Below are positions 19,780 through 27,814 of a stretch of 64,000 bases of DNA, piece by piece (the first letter of the stretch is position 1; each line of letters starts with the position of its first letter). Location of the stretch: positions 1 through 64,000 of the forward strand of contig SVFN01000014.1 of the NCBI GenBank assembly GCA_015056815.1, written 5' to 3'. Both the position numbers and the translations under genes were made by a program. The notes beneath the pieces are model-generated. The model had not been told where the DNA came from. It did not search any database and was given only the letters and a program-made list of their open reading frames with translations. The stretch is from Lachnospiraceae bacterium (GTDB lineage: Bacteria; Bacillota; Clostridia; Lachnospirales; Lachnospiraceae).

Positions 19780-20868
19780 TCACCTCGTCTTTCTCTGAGG
19801 TGTTCTCTGTTTTGTAGTTACTTTCTCATAGTGTTCCCTCACGCCCTTCGATACCGGATCATAGTGGTTCTTGTAAATGATATCCCCCTTAATGGTCTCA
19901 ACCACACGGTTATCATCTGTATAGAGCTTATAGGTCTTTTCACGGTCAATGAAGGATAGCAGGGTTTTACCTCCGTATATCTCCATCACATCGGACTTAT
20001 TAAGCCAGATATATCTTGCATTTTCGCCCCATGTTCCCGGAACCCTTGTCTTAATTGCCCTGTCATTCTCTTCCTTTATCAATGATTTTGCTATGGTAAT
20101 ATCGGAAAAGTTAGTATTCTTTGATGCGGATATCAGCTTCATACGTTCAGAAAGCTCCCTGAATCTTTTTATTTTATCTTCAAAGGTCTCTCTGTCCATC
20201 ATTACCTTGTACTGTCCCTTTTCATCGGGCATATCTACCACTCCGATTTTCGCAAGCTTTTCAAGTGCTTCCTTTACAATTTCCTTATCCGCCGAAAGGC
20301 TCTCCCCTATCTCGTCCACGCTGACACTCTTCTTCTCAACAGCATACTGTCCGACCTTTTCAATCAGGTTGTTAAGATTAGCATCGGCGTGGACATCAAG
20401 GTTTCCCTTTTTCTGCTCCTGCAAAAACTTATCAAATACCGCCAGTTCCTTATCATCTGCTTCTCCAAGAAATGTATCCATAGAACGCATCTTGAAACTT
20501 CCCTTATTCAGCTTCTGTAAAAGTACATTTACTCTCGGAACCGCTTCACTGTGAAATAGAATTTCCACCTTACTACTGTCCTTTTTCATCTCAGGAAGTA
20601 CCGAATAAAGTATTCCATACTTCTTTGCAAACTTCTCCACCTGCTTCATATCATTTTTATCGAACTGAAGCACCTGCAGATCTCCACCCCTCATAAGAAG
20701 CTTTTTCATATTGGTTTTACCCATCTGCTTTTCATAATTCAACATTCCATAGAGGAATTTCACCGCATTTTGCATAGCCTTTATTGAACCGCTTCCTACC
20801 TTCATGGCAATCTCAATCCCTTCAAAGCTGACTCGTATAATCTGCACTGCATCTGCTATCTCTGACAT
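19780..20868 (-). CDS. PcfB-like (DUF3801) relaxosome accessory protein
   Basis: The first 150 residues match PcfB/DUF3801: 'GSGSIKAMQNAVKFLYGML', 'TNMKKLLMRGGDLQVLQFD' and 'EKFAKKYGILYSVLPEM'. PcfB is known from pCF10 as an adaptor that brings the relaxase to the coupling protein. The rest, to residue 362, is an extension: a Lys/Glu-rich segment, a winged-helix-like stretch ('SVDEIGESLSADKEIVKEALEKL'), and a C-terminal 'GENARYIWLNKSDVMEIYGGKTLLSF' part. AGGTGATTAT precedes the ATG. Its position directly upstream of virD4 supports the role. Confidence 0.87.
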   Translation of the reverse strand: MSEIADAVQIIRVSFEGIEIAMKVGSGSIKAMQNAVKFLYGMLNYEKQMGKTNMKKLLMRGGDLQVLQFDKNDMKQVEKFAKKYGILYSVLPEMKKDSSKVEILFHSEAVPRVNVLLQKLNKGSFKMRSMDTFLGEADDKELAVFDKFLQEQKKGNLDVHADANLNNLIEKVGQYAVEKKSVSVDEIGESLSADKEIVKEALEKLAKIGVVDMPDEKGQYKVMMDRETFEDKIKRFRELSERMKLISASKNTNFSDITIAKSLIKEENDRAIKTRVPGTWGENARYIWLNKSDVMEIYGGKTLLSFIDREKTYKLYTDDNRVVETIKGDIIYKNHYDPVSKGVREHYEKVTTKQRTPQRKTR

Positions 20869-20876
20869 ATAATCAC

Positions 20877-22082
20877 CTACCCTCTGTCTGATACGATCAC
20901 ATCTATGATGCCTGCCATTTCCTCTGCAGGAAGACCACTCTCAATAAGGTCTTTTAACTCTTCCTCAGAAAAACGGCTGTCCTTCGCTCTCTTTATCTGT
21001 TTCAACTGCTCCGGTGTCAGACGCTTATCTATAAGCATGTTAAGAAGTGCTTTCTGTGATGGTGTTCCTCCAAAAAGTCTTGCAGCCATCGCCATCATTC
21101 CACCCGGTCTTCTCGCTTCACTTTTTTCAATCTGCACCGGTATCTCCCTGCCGTCTGCCGTTTTAAGAACCGTCCTATAGTTACCAAAAATCTCAGCCTT
21201 CTTTGTACTCTGATCATTCACTATATTAGAACTATCTTCCGGAGTATTTTTAATATCTTTTGCTGATTTTAGATTTATATCTGCTGTCAGCTTTGGCTCT
21301 CTCACCAGTGGTGCAGCATTGCTATCTTCATGACCTGCTTTCATCTTAGCCATCTCCTCCCTAAGTCTTCCTATCTCCGATTCCTTACTTTTGATTACCC
21401 CGACAGAACTTGCGAGGTCGCTCCTAAGCTCCTTTACCTGCCTTTCCAGTCTGTCAATCTCAGCACTGAATCTATTGTCATCCGGCTTTAGTACCTCAGT
21501 CAGTCCTTCCGTAAGTTTCATGAACATCGGCTCCATCGCCTTAGCAATATCCTCCGGGCTGCATGATATACTATCCGTTTTTGCAGTTTTATTATTACTG
21601 TCTGTATTACTTACTTCTGCCTTCCCGGATTCTGCATCACTGTTCTCTTCGGCTTCTGAATTATTATTCTCTGCCTGCTCATCTTTGTCCGGTTCCTTTT
21701 CCTCTGTTGTATTTGTCATATCTGCTTTTATCTGGGAAAAGAGCTGCTGCATCCCATGAGCTGTCGCATCCTTGGATAATACATGAAGTATCTTATCCTC
21801 ACTCATTCCTCCCTTTATCTCTTCCAGCACTATCTTAATTCTGTACTCGTCCAGATTGCCAAGCTTTCTGACAAGCTTTGCGGAAGCACCCATATGAAGT
21901 GCCTCGGACATTCCCTTTACTCCTGTATCCGGATACCTGCGACTTGTGTAAATATCCACCTGACTTTTACTAAGTCCGCCAAGCAGGTCTTTCTCCGCCA
22001 GCTCCAACACAAACTCTGAAAGATTTCTCTGACGATACCCGGAAAGTATCACGCTTATATCTTCCTTTGATAATTTACCCAT
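20877..22082 (-). CDS. Hypothetical ICE protein with central coiled coil
   Basis: I do not recognise this 401-residue protein. The N-terminal 125 residues are helical with two repeats of a short motif ending 'YPDTGVKGMSEALHMGAS' and 'LEEIKGGMSEDKILHVL'. Residues about 130-200 are Glu/Asp/Asn/Ser-rich and disordered, about 215-265 form a coiled coil ('RLERQVKELRSDLASS'), and the C-terminus repeats the helical theme ('LTPEQLKQIKRAKDSRFSEEELKDL'). The N- and C-terminal short helical motifs resemble one another and may bind the same partner. AGGAGG precedes ATG 22082. It lies between the relaxase and PcfB-like genes, so a relaxosome role is plausible but unproven. Confidence 0.7.
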   Translation of the reverse strand: MGKLSKEDISVILSGYRQRNLSEFVLELAEKDLLGGLSKSQVDIYTSRRYPDTGVKGMSEALHMGASAKLVRKLGNLDEYRIKIVLEEIKGGMSEDKILHVLSKDATAHGMQQLFSQIKADMTNTTEEKEPDKDEQAENNNSEAEENSDAESGKAEVSNTDSNNKTAKTDSISCSPEDIAKAMEPMFMKLTEGLTEVLKPDDNRFSAEIDRLERQVKELRSDLASSVGVIKSKESEIGRLREEMAKMKAGHEDSNAAPLVREPKLTADINLKSAKDIKNTPEDSSNIVNDQSTKKAEIFGNYRTVLKTADGREIPVQIEKSEARRPGGMMAMAARLFGGTPSQKALLNMLIDKRLTPEQLKQIKRAKDSRFSEEELKDLIESGLPAEEMAGIIDVIVSDRG

Positions 22083-22114
22083 TACTAATTCCTCCTTGCT
22101 TTAAAATTAATAAA

Positions 22115-22245
22115 GCATGTCGCTCGCGACATGCTCCGCGCGAGGCGCGTGTTGCCGTAGGCAACTACCAACCTTTCGCGCCGAGACGCATCCTTAGCGG
22201 AGCGTTTTTATATAATAGGAAACGCAGTTTTCTATTATATAAAAA
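22115..22245. repeat. GC-rich palindromes and an AT-rich hairpin after the relaxase gene
   Basis: GCATGTCG/CGACATGC (22115-22134) and GTTGCC/GGCAAC (22151-22165) are perfect small palindromes in a block much richer in GC than its surroundings. A 14-bp inverted repeat, TTTTTATATAATAG with CTATTATATAAAAA, covers 22205-22245. No proper T-tract follows on the minus strand, so it is not a standard terminator. The function is unknown. Confidence 0.75.
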
Positions 22246-22250
22246 AGCAA

Positions 22251-23675
22251 TCAATCTCTTGACTGCTCCTTTACCGGTTCGGACTTTTCTATCCTGCCGA
22301 TATTATCACTCTCCTGCTCTTTTATAATCCGTTCTGCTATTCGATAGGTTTTATTAACAGAAGCATATTCCTCAGAAAGCTTTGCTGTTTTATCCTTATA
22401 AGTTGTTTTAAGAGCTTCCAGCTCTTCTATGGAATATCCTTCATTTTTTATATCATCAGTCAGTTTACTATATTCCTGATGTTCGTCCTCAAAAAAAGTA
22501 TCGCCTTCCTTATATGCTCTCTCCGCATAGGATAAAGTATTTATTCTCTCAAGCTTTTCCCATAGTCCTCTAAAGCCTGCTCGTGATTTATAGACCTTAC
22601 GACGCTCCTTATCTATGGCTCTCCTTTTTTCCTCTGCCTCTTCTTTAATCCTTATAAGGTCAGCGGCAGAATGAATCTCATAGTCAGAAAGAAACATATA
22701 CTCCTCATGAAGTCTGTGCATCTTCCTTATTTCCTCACGATACTTCCATGCCTGAGAGTATGGACGCTGCTTTAACTTTCCAATTCTGTATAGCCTTGCA
22801 AAATACTTCCTCTGGATACCGGAAAGCTTCGCCCTTCTGATGTGATAAGGTACATTTATCTTTATTATTTTCGCACTGACATGATTATCTCGGTAATAAT
22901 CCATATCCTCAGTAAGAATCCTCTCCCGAATCCTTTCTTCCATATAGTCTTCTCCGAAGAACCTGCACCGCCTGTACTTTTTCATGCCCGGCGGTTTTAC
23001 TGCAAGGTATTTATTCTGTTTTACCTCATATCCCTTCCCGGTAAGCAGCTTTACAAATTCATCGAAATCCTCTGCCTGAAGAATACATGCATCAAGGTCT
23101 CTTTTTATCATATCCGACCATACGAATCTGCCGTCCTTACGATCCTTCCACTCATTGTAGGAATCATGTTCCAAAGCCTCATCTTCTTCTATTGTAATAG
23201 TAGAAAGACCGTACTTCTCACACAGTCTGTTGGTAATGGGCTGTATGTACTTTGCCCAGTCGCCCTTTTCATAACGGTACTTCTTACCCGTAAGATAATT
23301 CACGCTGTTAAAAATGATATGGCCGTGAACATGGGAAGTATTATCATGAATAGCATAAACTGCTTCATATCCCTTGCTGCCAAGGTATTCATCCACAAAT
23401 TCTCCAACAACATTAAATGCCAGATCAGGTGTAATTTCTCCCTCTTCAAAGGATATGATAATGTGATAACCCTGTCTTTTATCCGTCTTATGAAACAGCT
23501 CCTTTGTTTTTATCATCTGCTGATAGGCATATCCCGGCTGGCAGTTCACTGCCGAGACAAGCGTACCGTTTCCACATTTTGCAGGAACGGTTATATAGTC
23601 GATTGACTGCTTTAAATGCTTGCCGGGATATCCTCTTCCACAGTCCTTCATATAAAGAATCTTAGTTATCGCCAA
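22251..23675 (-). CDS. Relaxase, MOBP/VirD2-type mobilization nuclease
   Basis: A 474-residue relaxase that nicks the oriT strand and is carried covalently into the recipient. The N-terminal domain has the family layout: 'QSIDYITVPAKC', an early 'YAYQQMIKTKELFHKTDKRQ' region with candidate catalytic Tyr, 'GYHIIISFEEGEIT', and the metal-binding 'HDNTSHVHGHIIFNSV' (about residues 110-125), equivalent to HxDxxHxHxH motif III. The C-terminal half is Lys/Arg/Glu-rich and helical. The start codon is TTG at 23675, overlapping mobC by 14 bases, with AGGTGG nearby. The MobC-relaxase order is standard, and the oriT candidate lies just upstream of this operon. Confidence 0.95.
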   Translation of the reverse strand: MAITKILYMKDCGRGYPGKHLKQSIDYITVPAKCGNGTLVSAVNCQPGYAYQQMIKTKELFHKTDKRQGYHIIISFEEGEITPDLAFNVVGEFVDEYLGSKGYEAVYAIHDNTSHVHGHIIFNSVNYLTGKKYRYEKGDWAKYIQPITNRLCEKYGLSTITIEEDEALEHDSYNEWKDRKDGRFVWSDMIKRDLDACILQAEDFDEFVKLLTGKGYEVKQNKYLAVKPPGMKKYRRCRFFGEDYMEERIRERILTEDMDYYRDNHVSAKIIKINVPYHIRRAKLSGIQRKYFARLYRIGKLKQRPYSQAWKYREEIRKMHRLHEEYMFLSDYEIHSAADLIRIKEEAEEKRRAIDKERRKVYKSRAGFRGLWEKLERINTLSYAERAYKEGDTFFEDEHQEYSKLTDDIKNEGYSIEELEALKTTYKDKTAKLSEEYASVNKTYRIAERIIKEQESDNIGRIEKSEPVKEQSRD

Positions 23676-23985
23676 TATCGTCCACCACCTTACTTAGCTT
23701 CTCATTCAGTTTGACCATATAGGCTATGAGCCTTGATTTATCTGAATCGCTGTAAAGGGACGAATTATTATTACGGACGATTTCATTGATATTAATGCCG
23801 ATACGGTTGACCTCATCCACAAGACCTGTGAGCATCTGCCGTATCTCCGGATAATCCTTCGGCTTCTCAGTTATCAGAAGTCTGATAAACTCCGACTCCG
23901 TCATGCCAAGTTCCTCAACCTTCCGCTTCAATTCTTCATCCTGCTCTTTGGTGAGACGATAAGCTTTTCTTAACTCCATAGCCAT
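23662..23985 (-). CDS. mobC: MobC family relaxosome accessory protein
   Basis: A 107-residue MobC protein. It has a ribbon-helix-helix-like N-terminus ('AYRLTKEQDEELKRKVEE' then 'GMTESEFIRLLITEK') and the family's C-terminal helix 'VDEVNRIGININEIVRNNN'. MobC proteins bind near oriT and help the relaxase melt the nick region. Its ATG overlaps the stop of the upstream gene by one base (TAATG), and its end overlaps the relaxase, so the three genes are one translationally coupled unit. Confidence 0.92.
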   Translation of the reverse strand: MAMELRKAYRLTKEQDEELKRKVEELGMTESEFIRLLITEKPKDYPEIRQMLTGLVDEVNRIGININEIVRNNNSSLYSDSDKSRLIAYMVKLNEKLSKVVDDIGDN

Positions 23986-24623
23986 TATCTCGCCCTCCCA
24001 TGCTCCTCACTTTTTTCAGGTGCTTTATTATCATTCTCTTTATCATCCTTAGTTGGTTTATCTGCTATTGTTGTTACTGCAATTTCCGTCTTATCTGACA
24101 CACTATTCCCAGCAGCATATTCAGACTTCTCCGAAACCTTGTTGTATGCCCCAAGCTCATCCGCTATGGGAATATCATAGATGGGAACAAGTCTCATCTC
24201 CTTCATCATTTCCTTAGCCAGCTTATGTGCGATTGTCTGAACATCTTTACCGTAAATAGTCTGCTTAAAGACACGGTCAAGTATGAATTTGTGTTCCTCC
24301 AGATTTTTCTCAAGCGTACACATACGACAGTAATCAAGAAAATCATTCGGGTTCTCCTTCCTCTCCCTTGTATCGGAAAGTGCCTCATAATTCCATTCGC
24401 ATACCAGATCCACCACATCATCAAGAGTAGTCTTCTCAGTCATTATCTCATCATTTAAGAAAAGCTCTCCCTCCTTATTCGTGGAAAGAGTTTTTCCATG
24501 CCCGGACAGATAGTCAAATATGATCTTCGCTCCTCTTCTCTGAAGCCTGATACCACTTTCCGTAGTCTTGCACCAAGTCATAAGTCCCTCTTCTGAATCT
24601 ATCATCATCATTTTTGTCTCCAT
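23985..24623 (-). CDS. Hypothetical protein upstream of mobC
   Basis: I do not recognise this 212-residue protein. Residues 1-150 look globular ('LMTWCKTTESGIRLQRRGA', 'FLDYCRMCTLEKNLEEHKF', 'DVQTIAHKLAKEMMKEMRL'), and the C-terminal 60 residues are a disordered Lys/Asp/Glu-rich tail. Three cysteines sit in one short stretch (CRMCTLE plus an earlier CEW) but not in a clear zinc pattern. GGAGG precedes ATG 24623. It is the first gene after the oriT candidate and is coupled to mobC, so an oriT-processing or regulatory role is a fair guess. Confidence 0.72.
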   Translation of the reverse strand: METKMMMIDSEEGLMTWCKTTESGIRLQRRGAKIIFDYLSGHGKTLSTNKEGELFLNDEIMTEKTTLDDVVDLVCEWNYEALSDTRERKENPNDFLDYCRMCTLEKNLEEHKFILDRVFKQTIYGKDVQTIAHKLAKEMMKEMRLVPIYDIPIADELGAYNKVSEKSEYAAGNSVSDKTEIAVTTIADKPTKDDKENDNKAPEKSEEHGRAR

Positions 24624-24734
24624 ATCAATTCCTCCAATCTTAAAATCATCCGCTTAAATGTGCTGCGAGCCTTTTTTTATTTGTCATTAGTCTCACTCCC
24701 GTTTTTGTATAAGTCGGGCTTAAAAATTTTTGCC

Positions 24735-24815
24735 AGATACGCACTTTGTTCGACTTTGTCTCAAAAGTGCAATCCGGTTAGTGGGCTTTGCCCCCTAAAC
24801 CCCCCAATATACAGA
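24735..24815. other. Candidate origin of transfer (oriT)
   Basis: GCACTTT (24741-24747) and AAAGTGC (24764-24770) form an inverted repeat. Eleven bases on comes a GGGCTTTGCCC hairpin running into CCCCTAAACCCCCC. An inverted repeat followed by a G/C-run nick region is the general layout of relaxase sites, and the GGGGGTTTAGGGGGC-like string resembles origins I associate with clostridial mobilizable elements. It lies directly upstream of the MobC-relaxase operon. The nick position is not determined. Confidence 0.6.
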
Positions 24816-24829
24816 TAAAATAAAGATAT

Positions 24830-25034
24830 GGCATAGGTTTCCTTAGCCACTTTAGGAAAATGAACTCACAAACCTATGCCACATTTTTCTAATGGCTTTA
24901 TAAACCTCAGCCACTATTTTTATAAAATATAATTACAAAATTCCTGTGGCTTCATAAACCTATGCCACTTTAGAAATGTGAAGCCATAAACCTATGCCGT
25001 TTTTTCATTATGGCGCAGGTTTCCTTAGCCACTT
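24830..25034. repeat. Cluster of six alternating 11-14 bp repeats (AAACCTATGCC)
   Basis: Forward copies of AAACCTATGCCAC or close variants lie at about 24870, 24902, 24955 and 24987. Reverse copies (GGCATAGGTTT, GGCGCAGGTTT) lie at 24830 and 25012, the outer two extended by a shared CCTTAGCCACTT. Alternating orientation lets neighbours form hairpins. The cluster fills the gap between the Toprim gene and the oriT candidate. Confidence 0.82.
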
Positions 25035-25043
25035 ATTTTGCGA

Positions 25044-26027
25044 TTACCTGCTCTTAAGTGAAATATCATTATGGGATTTTGCATCTATGCCTTGCTTTAC
25101 TCCCACAAGCCACTCATTGTAATCCTTGTACTTATCAGGCGCACCGTCTATCTTAACAGTGTAGCCAAGCTCCTTATACTTCATGGCAAGTTCCATGGAA
25201 GCCTTTCTCCCCGGCTCATCATTATCGAGGCAGAACCTTATACAGCGTATATTCGGATAGTCCTTTAAATACTGTTCCAAAGGATTATCTGCCACCATTC
25301 CGAGTGCCAGAAGATGTTCTCCGGTATCATGATAGATATCCACATAACTCATAAGATCAATCGCTGCTTCAAATACTGCAATCACTTCTGAATTTTGAGA
25401 GGTTATATGAAATCCGTACCGCTTATCATTTCCCTCAACATCACATTTGAAGGCTTTCCCATTCTTATCATAAGTACCACGCATACTTGCAAATCTTGCT
25501 TTGCCTTCTACGTCAGTCCCAACAAATACCACGTTATGATATCCCGCAGATTCATAGATAAGTCCCTTGTCTATAAAGCTCTGTACCGTAGCCTTGGATA
25601 TACATCTCTTCTTTGTAAGATACTCCATCAACCTCATATTGTTCGACGACTTTGGTGGAAGTAAAAAGGGCTTACGCTCCGGTTCCTTTGTCTCCTTGGA
25701 AACAATTCTCCGTTTCATAAGCCCTTCTCTTTTTTCGTCAAATCTTTTATATCCTGCAAAATCCAGCAGCCAGAACACAGCATCTTTTACGCTCATTCCT
25801 GCAAATACTTTTAAAAAATCTATCTGACTTCCACCATTGCTGCCACGTTCTCCTTGTCTTGACCAGCGATACCAGTTTGTCCTGTTGTAGATACGAATGG
25901 AATCCATTTCCTTTATGGTATGATACTTCCCTATACGCTTCACCGTATATCCGAGCATTTCTGCCACAAGGCACAGGTCAACGCTTTTTGCTACCTGAAG
26001 TTCCTCGTCCGTGAACCTTCCTTCCAA
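25044..26027 (-). CDS. Toprim (DUF3991-type) primase-like protein
   Basis: A 327-residue protein with an N-terminal DUF3991-like region ('VDLCLVAEMLGYTVKRIGKY', 'NRTNWYRWSRQGERGSNGGS') and a C-terminal Toprim fold: 'VIAVFEAAIDLMSY' carries the Glu and 'IRFCLDNDEPGRKA' the DxD. Such proteins act as mobile-element primases or nucleases; the start recalls the zinc-less end of DnaG-type primases. The track's GTG start (26036) is too close to its GGAG, so I prefer TTG 26027 with eight-base spacing. The gene begins inside the radC-like gene (about 50 bases overlap). It may prime complementary strand synthesis after transfer or replication of an excised circle. Confidence 0.87.
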   Translation of the reverse strand: MEGRFTDEELQVAKSVDLCLVAEMLGYTVKRIGKYHTIKEMDSIRIYNRTNWYRWSRQGERGSNGGSQIDFLKVFAGMSVKDAVFWLLDFAGYKRFDEKREGLMKRRIVSKETKEPERKPFLLPPKSSNNMRLMEYLTKKRCISKATVQSFIDKGLIYESAGYHNVVFVGTDVEGKARFASMRGTYDKNGKAFKCDVEGNDKRYGFHITSQNSEVIAVFEAAIDLMSYVDIYHDTGEHLLALGMVADNPLEQYLKDYPNIRCIRFCLDNDEPGRKASMELAMKYKELGYTVKIDGAPDKYKDYNEWLVGVKQGIDAKSHNDISLKSR

Positions 26028-26556
26028 AAGTCTCACTCCTCTCTGCTACCTTTTCAAACTCAATATCGTCGATATCTTCTGCAGCCCTTATCTTATCATC
26101 GAATTTAACGATTCCCTTTTCCTTAAAACTGAAATAAGACTTATTATCACCGCCTACTATCACATGGTCAAGAAGCGGAATACCAATCAGCTTACAGACC
26201 TTAGCCATACGGTCCGTGACAGCAATATCCTGTATCGAAGGAGAGATATCTCCGCTTGGGTGGTTGTGAAGCATAATCATACTGCAGGCATTTGAAAGTA
26301 TACTTGCCTTTAACATTTCCCTTGGCTCTACCATGGAAGTATTAAGGCTGCCTACACTTACGATATGGCAGTTGATGGGAGTACCGTCTGTTTTCAGATT
26401 GATTACTCCCACCACTTCCCTGTCCAACTCCTTGAACACTTCTCCCATTACCTTTATCGCTGACTCCGGATCTGTAATCTTGATTTTGGATAAAACGGGG
26501 CTGTCCTTTACAAGTCTGACAGATACCATATCCAGACTGTATTCTTCACTATCCAT
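25978..26556 (-). CDS. RadC-like JAB/JAMM domain protein
   Basis: This 192-residue protein has the RadC C-terminal JAMM fold with the intact metal motif 'LHNHPSGDISPSIQD' (HxH, seven residues, then SxxD) and the usual 'PLLDHVIVG' and 'YFSFKEKG' segments. RadC proteins on mobile elements lack the HhH region, as this one does; their exact role is debated and antirestriction or DNA processing is often proposed. ATG 26556 is chosen over the track's 26574 because GGAGGA lies just upstream. It overlaps the preceding small gene by eight bases and the Toprim gene by about 50, indicating one tight operon. Confidence 0.92.
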   Translation of the reverse strand: MDSEEYSLDMVSVRLVKDSPVLSKIKITDPESAIKVMGEVFKELDREVVGVINLKTDGTPINCHIVSVGSLNTSMVEPREMLKASILSNACSMIMLHNHPSGDISPSIQDIAVTDRMAKVCKLIGIPLLDHVIVGGDNKSYFSFKEKGIVKFDDKIRAAEDIDDIEFEKVAERSETFGRKVHGRGTSGSKKR

Positions 26557-26665
26557 CGTCTTCCTCCTCACCAAGATTCACCTCAACTATTGTTCCCTCC
26601 GGAATGTCGGTTATCAGCTTTATGAGTTCTTCAATATCCTTAATCTCCCTTTCGATCTTCTCCAT
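26549..26665 (-). CDS. Small 38-residue acidic protein
   Basis: Below the ORF-track cutoff, this gene encodes 'MEKIEREIKDIEELIKLITD' followed by a short beta-like 'EGTIVEVNL' and an acidic end 'GEEEDDG'. AGGAGG is nine bases before its ATG, and its stop codon overlaps the start of the radC-like gene (ATGGATAG), the layout of a coupled real gene. The upstream gene ends only 13 bases away. I know no function for it. Confidence 0.78.
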   Translation of the reverse strand: MEKIEREIKDIEELIKLITDIPEGTIVEVNLGEEEDDG

Positions 26666-26678
26666 CAGCTACCGCCTC

Positions 26679-27683
26679 CTATCGCTTCTGTTCTTTTGCC
26701 TCATAGATAAGCGACTGTTCTGCCACCATATCACCGATTCCTTTATTCGGTGTGTCTGTTGCCATCGTGAGCTTTCGCAGGTCTTTATCGTAGTGATATA
26801 CCTGATTGGAAAGTCTGTCCTCAAGACATACACAAGCCATATTGACTTCATTTACCATCTCAGCAAGCTGCTCCGGTTCTCCCATACTTGCAGGTATGCA
26901 GATAACTTCATGGATAGATGATGGTAAAATATATAAATCATCATTGAGCTTTTGTGAGAGCATTTGCAGATTCTCATCATAAAGCATGTTGACTGCTCCG
27001 TTAATACCACTTTCATTAGTTATAACCCACATGGGCAGCTCCATCTCTTCCTGACTACCAATCAGTGATTCTGCGACTTCCCTTGGCATTCCATCCTTAG
27101 TCATTGTACCCATGATAACTTCCTTCATGTTCATAATCTTAGCCGGAAGTATTCTCTTGGTATTCTCTGACGCAGCCAGAAAAAGTTCCTGCTCACTAAG
27201 CTCTGCCGTCTCTGCTATATCATTTGTCACCATGATAGAGGCAAGACCTCTCTCTGAGTTATCAACCATAATTCTGTAGATTACGGAGCAGTCATTTATA
27301 TCTCTATGTACTGCGTTCATAAGCAGTTCCTTATTACTCTCTGTATTTACCATTGTCATAAATACATTTTCTGATACAAACTCTTTTGAAAATACCGGAA
27401 GTCTAAAATCCTTTGCTGCTTCAAGCTCCCTCACATAAGATGCCGCCACCTTGGAAAAAACTTCTTCCAAATCCTCGAAATTCTTATAATGTTCATACAT
27501 ATCATCAAGATAAAAGTTTGGTGTTATTTTCATATCATCATCTGCAAAGATTGTAATCGCATCCTTCGTCTTATTCACTTTGGTAATCGGCTTAATCTCT
27601 ACCGTTGCGTTCTTAAAACTGTCCGGAAAATAATCCAGTATCTTCTTCTCTGCTACTGCTTTAAATGTTGCATAATCCATCAT
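26679..27683 (-). CDS. DUF5688 family protein
   Basis: A 334-residue protein resembling DUF5688, frequent in clostridial conjugative elements: it begins 'MDYATFKAVAEKKILDYFPD', continues 'YLDDMYEHYKNFEDLEEVFS', and ends with a mixed alpha/beta half ('LPSSIHEVICIPASMGEPE', 'LSNQVYHYDKDLRKLTMAT'). No catalytic motif is obvious and no membrane segment is present. AGGAGG with eight-base spacing precedes the start. It is the first gene of a module that continues with the 38-residue gene, radC-like and Toprim genes, which suggests a role in DNA handling. That inference is weak. Confidence 0.8.
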   Translation of the reverse strand: MMDYATFKAVAEKKILDYFPDSFKNATVEIKPITKVNKTKDAITIFADDDMKITPNFYLDDMYEHYKNFEDLEEVFSKVAASYVRELEAAKDFRLPVFSKEFVSENVFMTMVNTESNKELLMNAVHRDINDCSVIYRIMVDNSERGLASIMVTNDIAETAELSEQELFLAASENTKRILPAKIMNMKEVIMGTMTKDGMPREVAESLIGSQEEMELPMWVITNESGINGAVNMLYDENLQMLSQKLNDDLYILPSSIHEVICIPASMGEPEQLAEMVNEVNMACVCLEDRLSNQVYHYDKDLRKLTMATDTPNKGIGDMVAEQSLIYEAKEQKR

Positions 27684-27761
27684 TATAAATTCCTCCTAAA
27701 ATAATGGCGTCTTTGCCGGAATAAATCGTATGTAAATATCGACTGCTCCGGCAAAGCACGC

Positions 27762-27792
27762 ACAAAAATAAGAAGCCTTTTACTTTGGCTTC
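27762..27792 (-). terminator. Terminator of the CnaB adhesin gene
   Basis: On the minus strand GAAGCC pairs with GGCTTC followed by TTATTTTTGT, just after the adhesin stop codon. A second, 10-bp inverted repeat (CTTTGCCGGA/TCCGGCAAAG) lies between this and the DUF5688 gene. Confidence 0.8.
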
Positions 27793-27814
27793 CATCAATT
27801 AGTTCCACTATTAC

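Noticed and set aside
22842-23606. 254-residue plus-strand ORF
   Set aside because: Antisense to the relaxase catalytic domain; no recognisable motifs.
24830-25034. Possible CRISPR array
   Set aside because: Units are only 11-14 bases, alternate in orientation and have irregular spacing; no cas genes are present.
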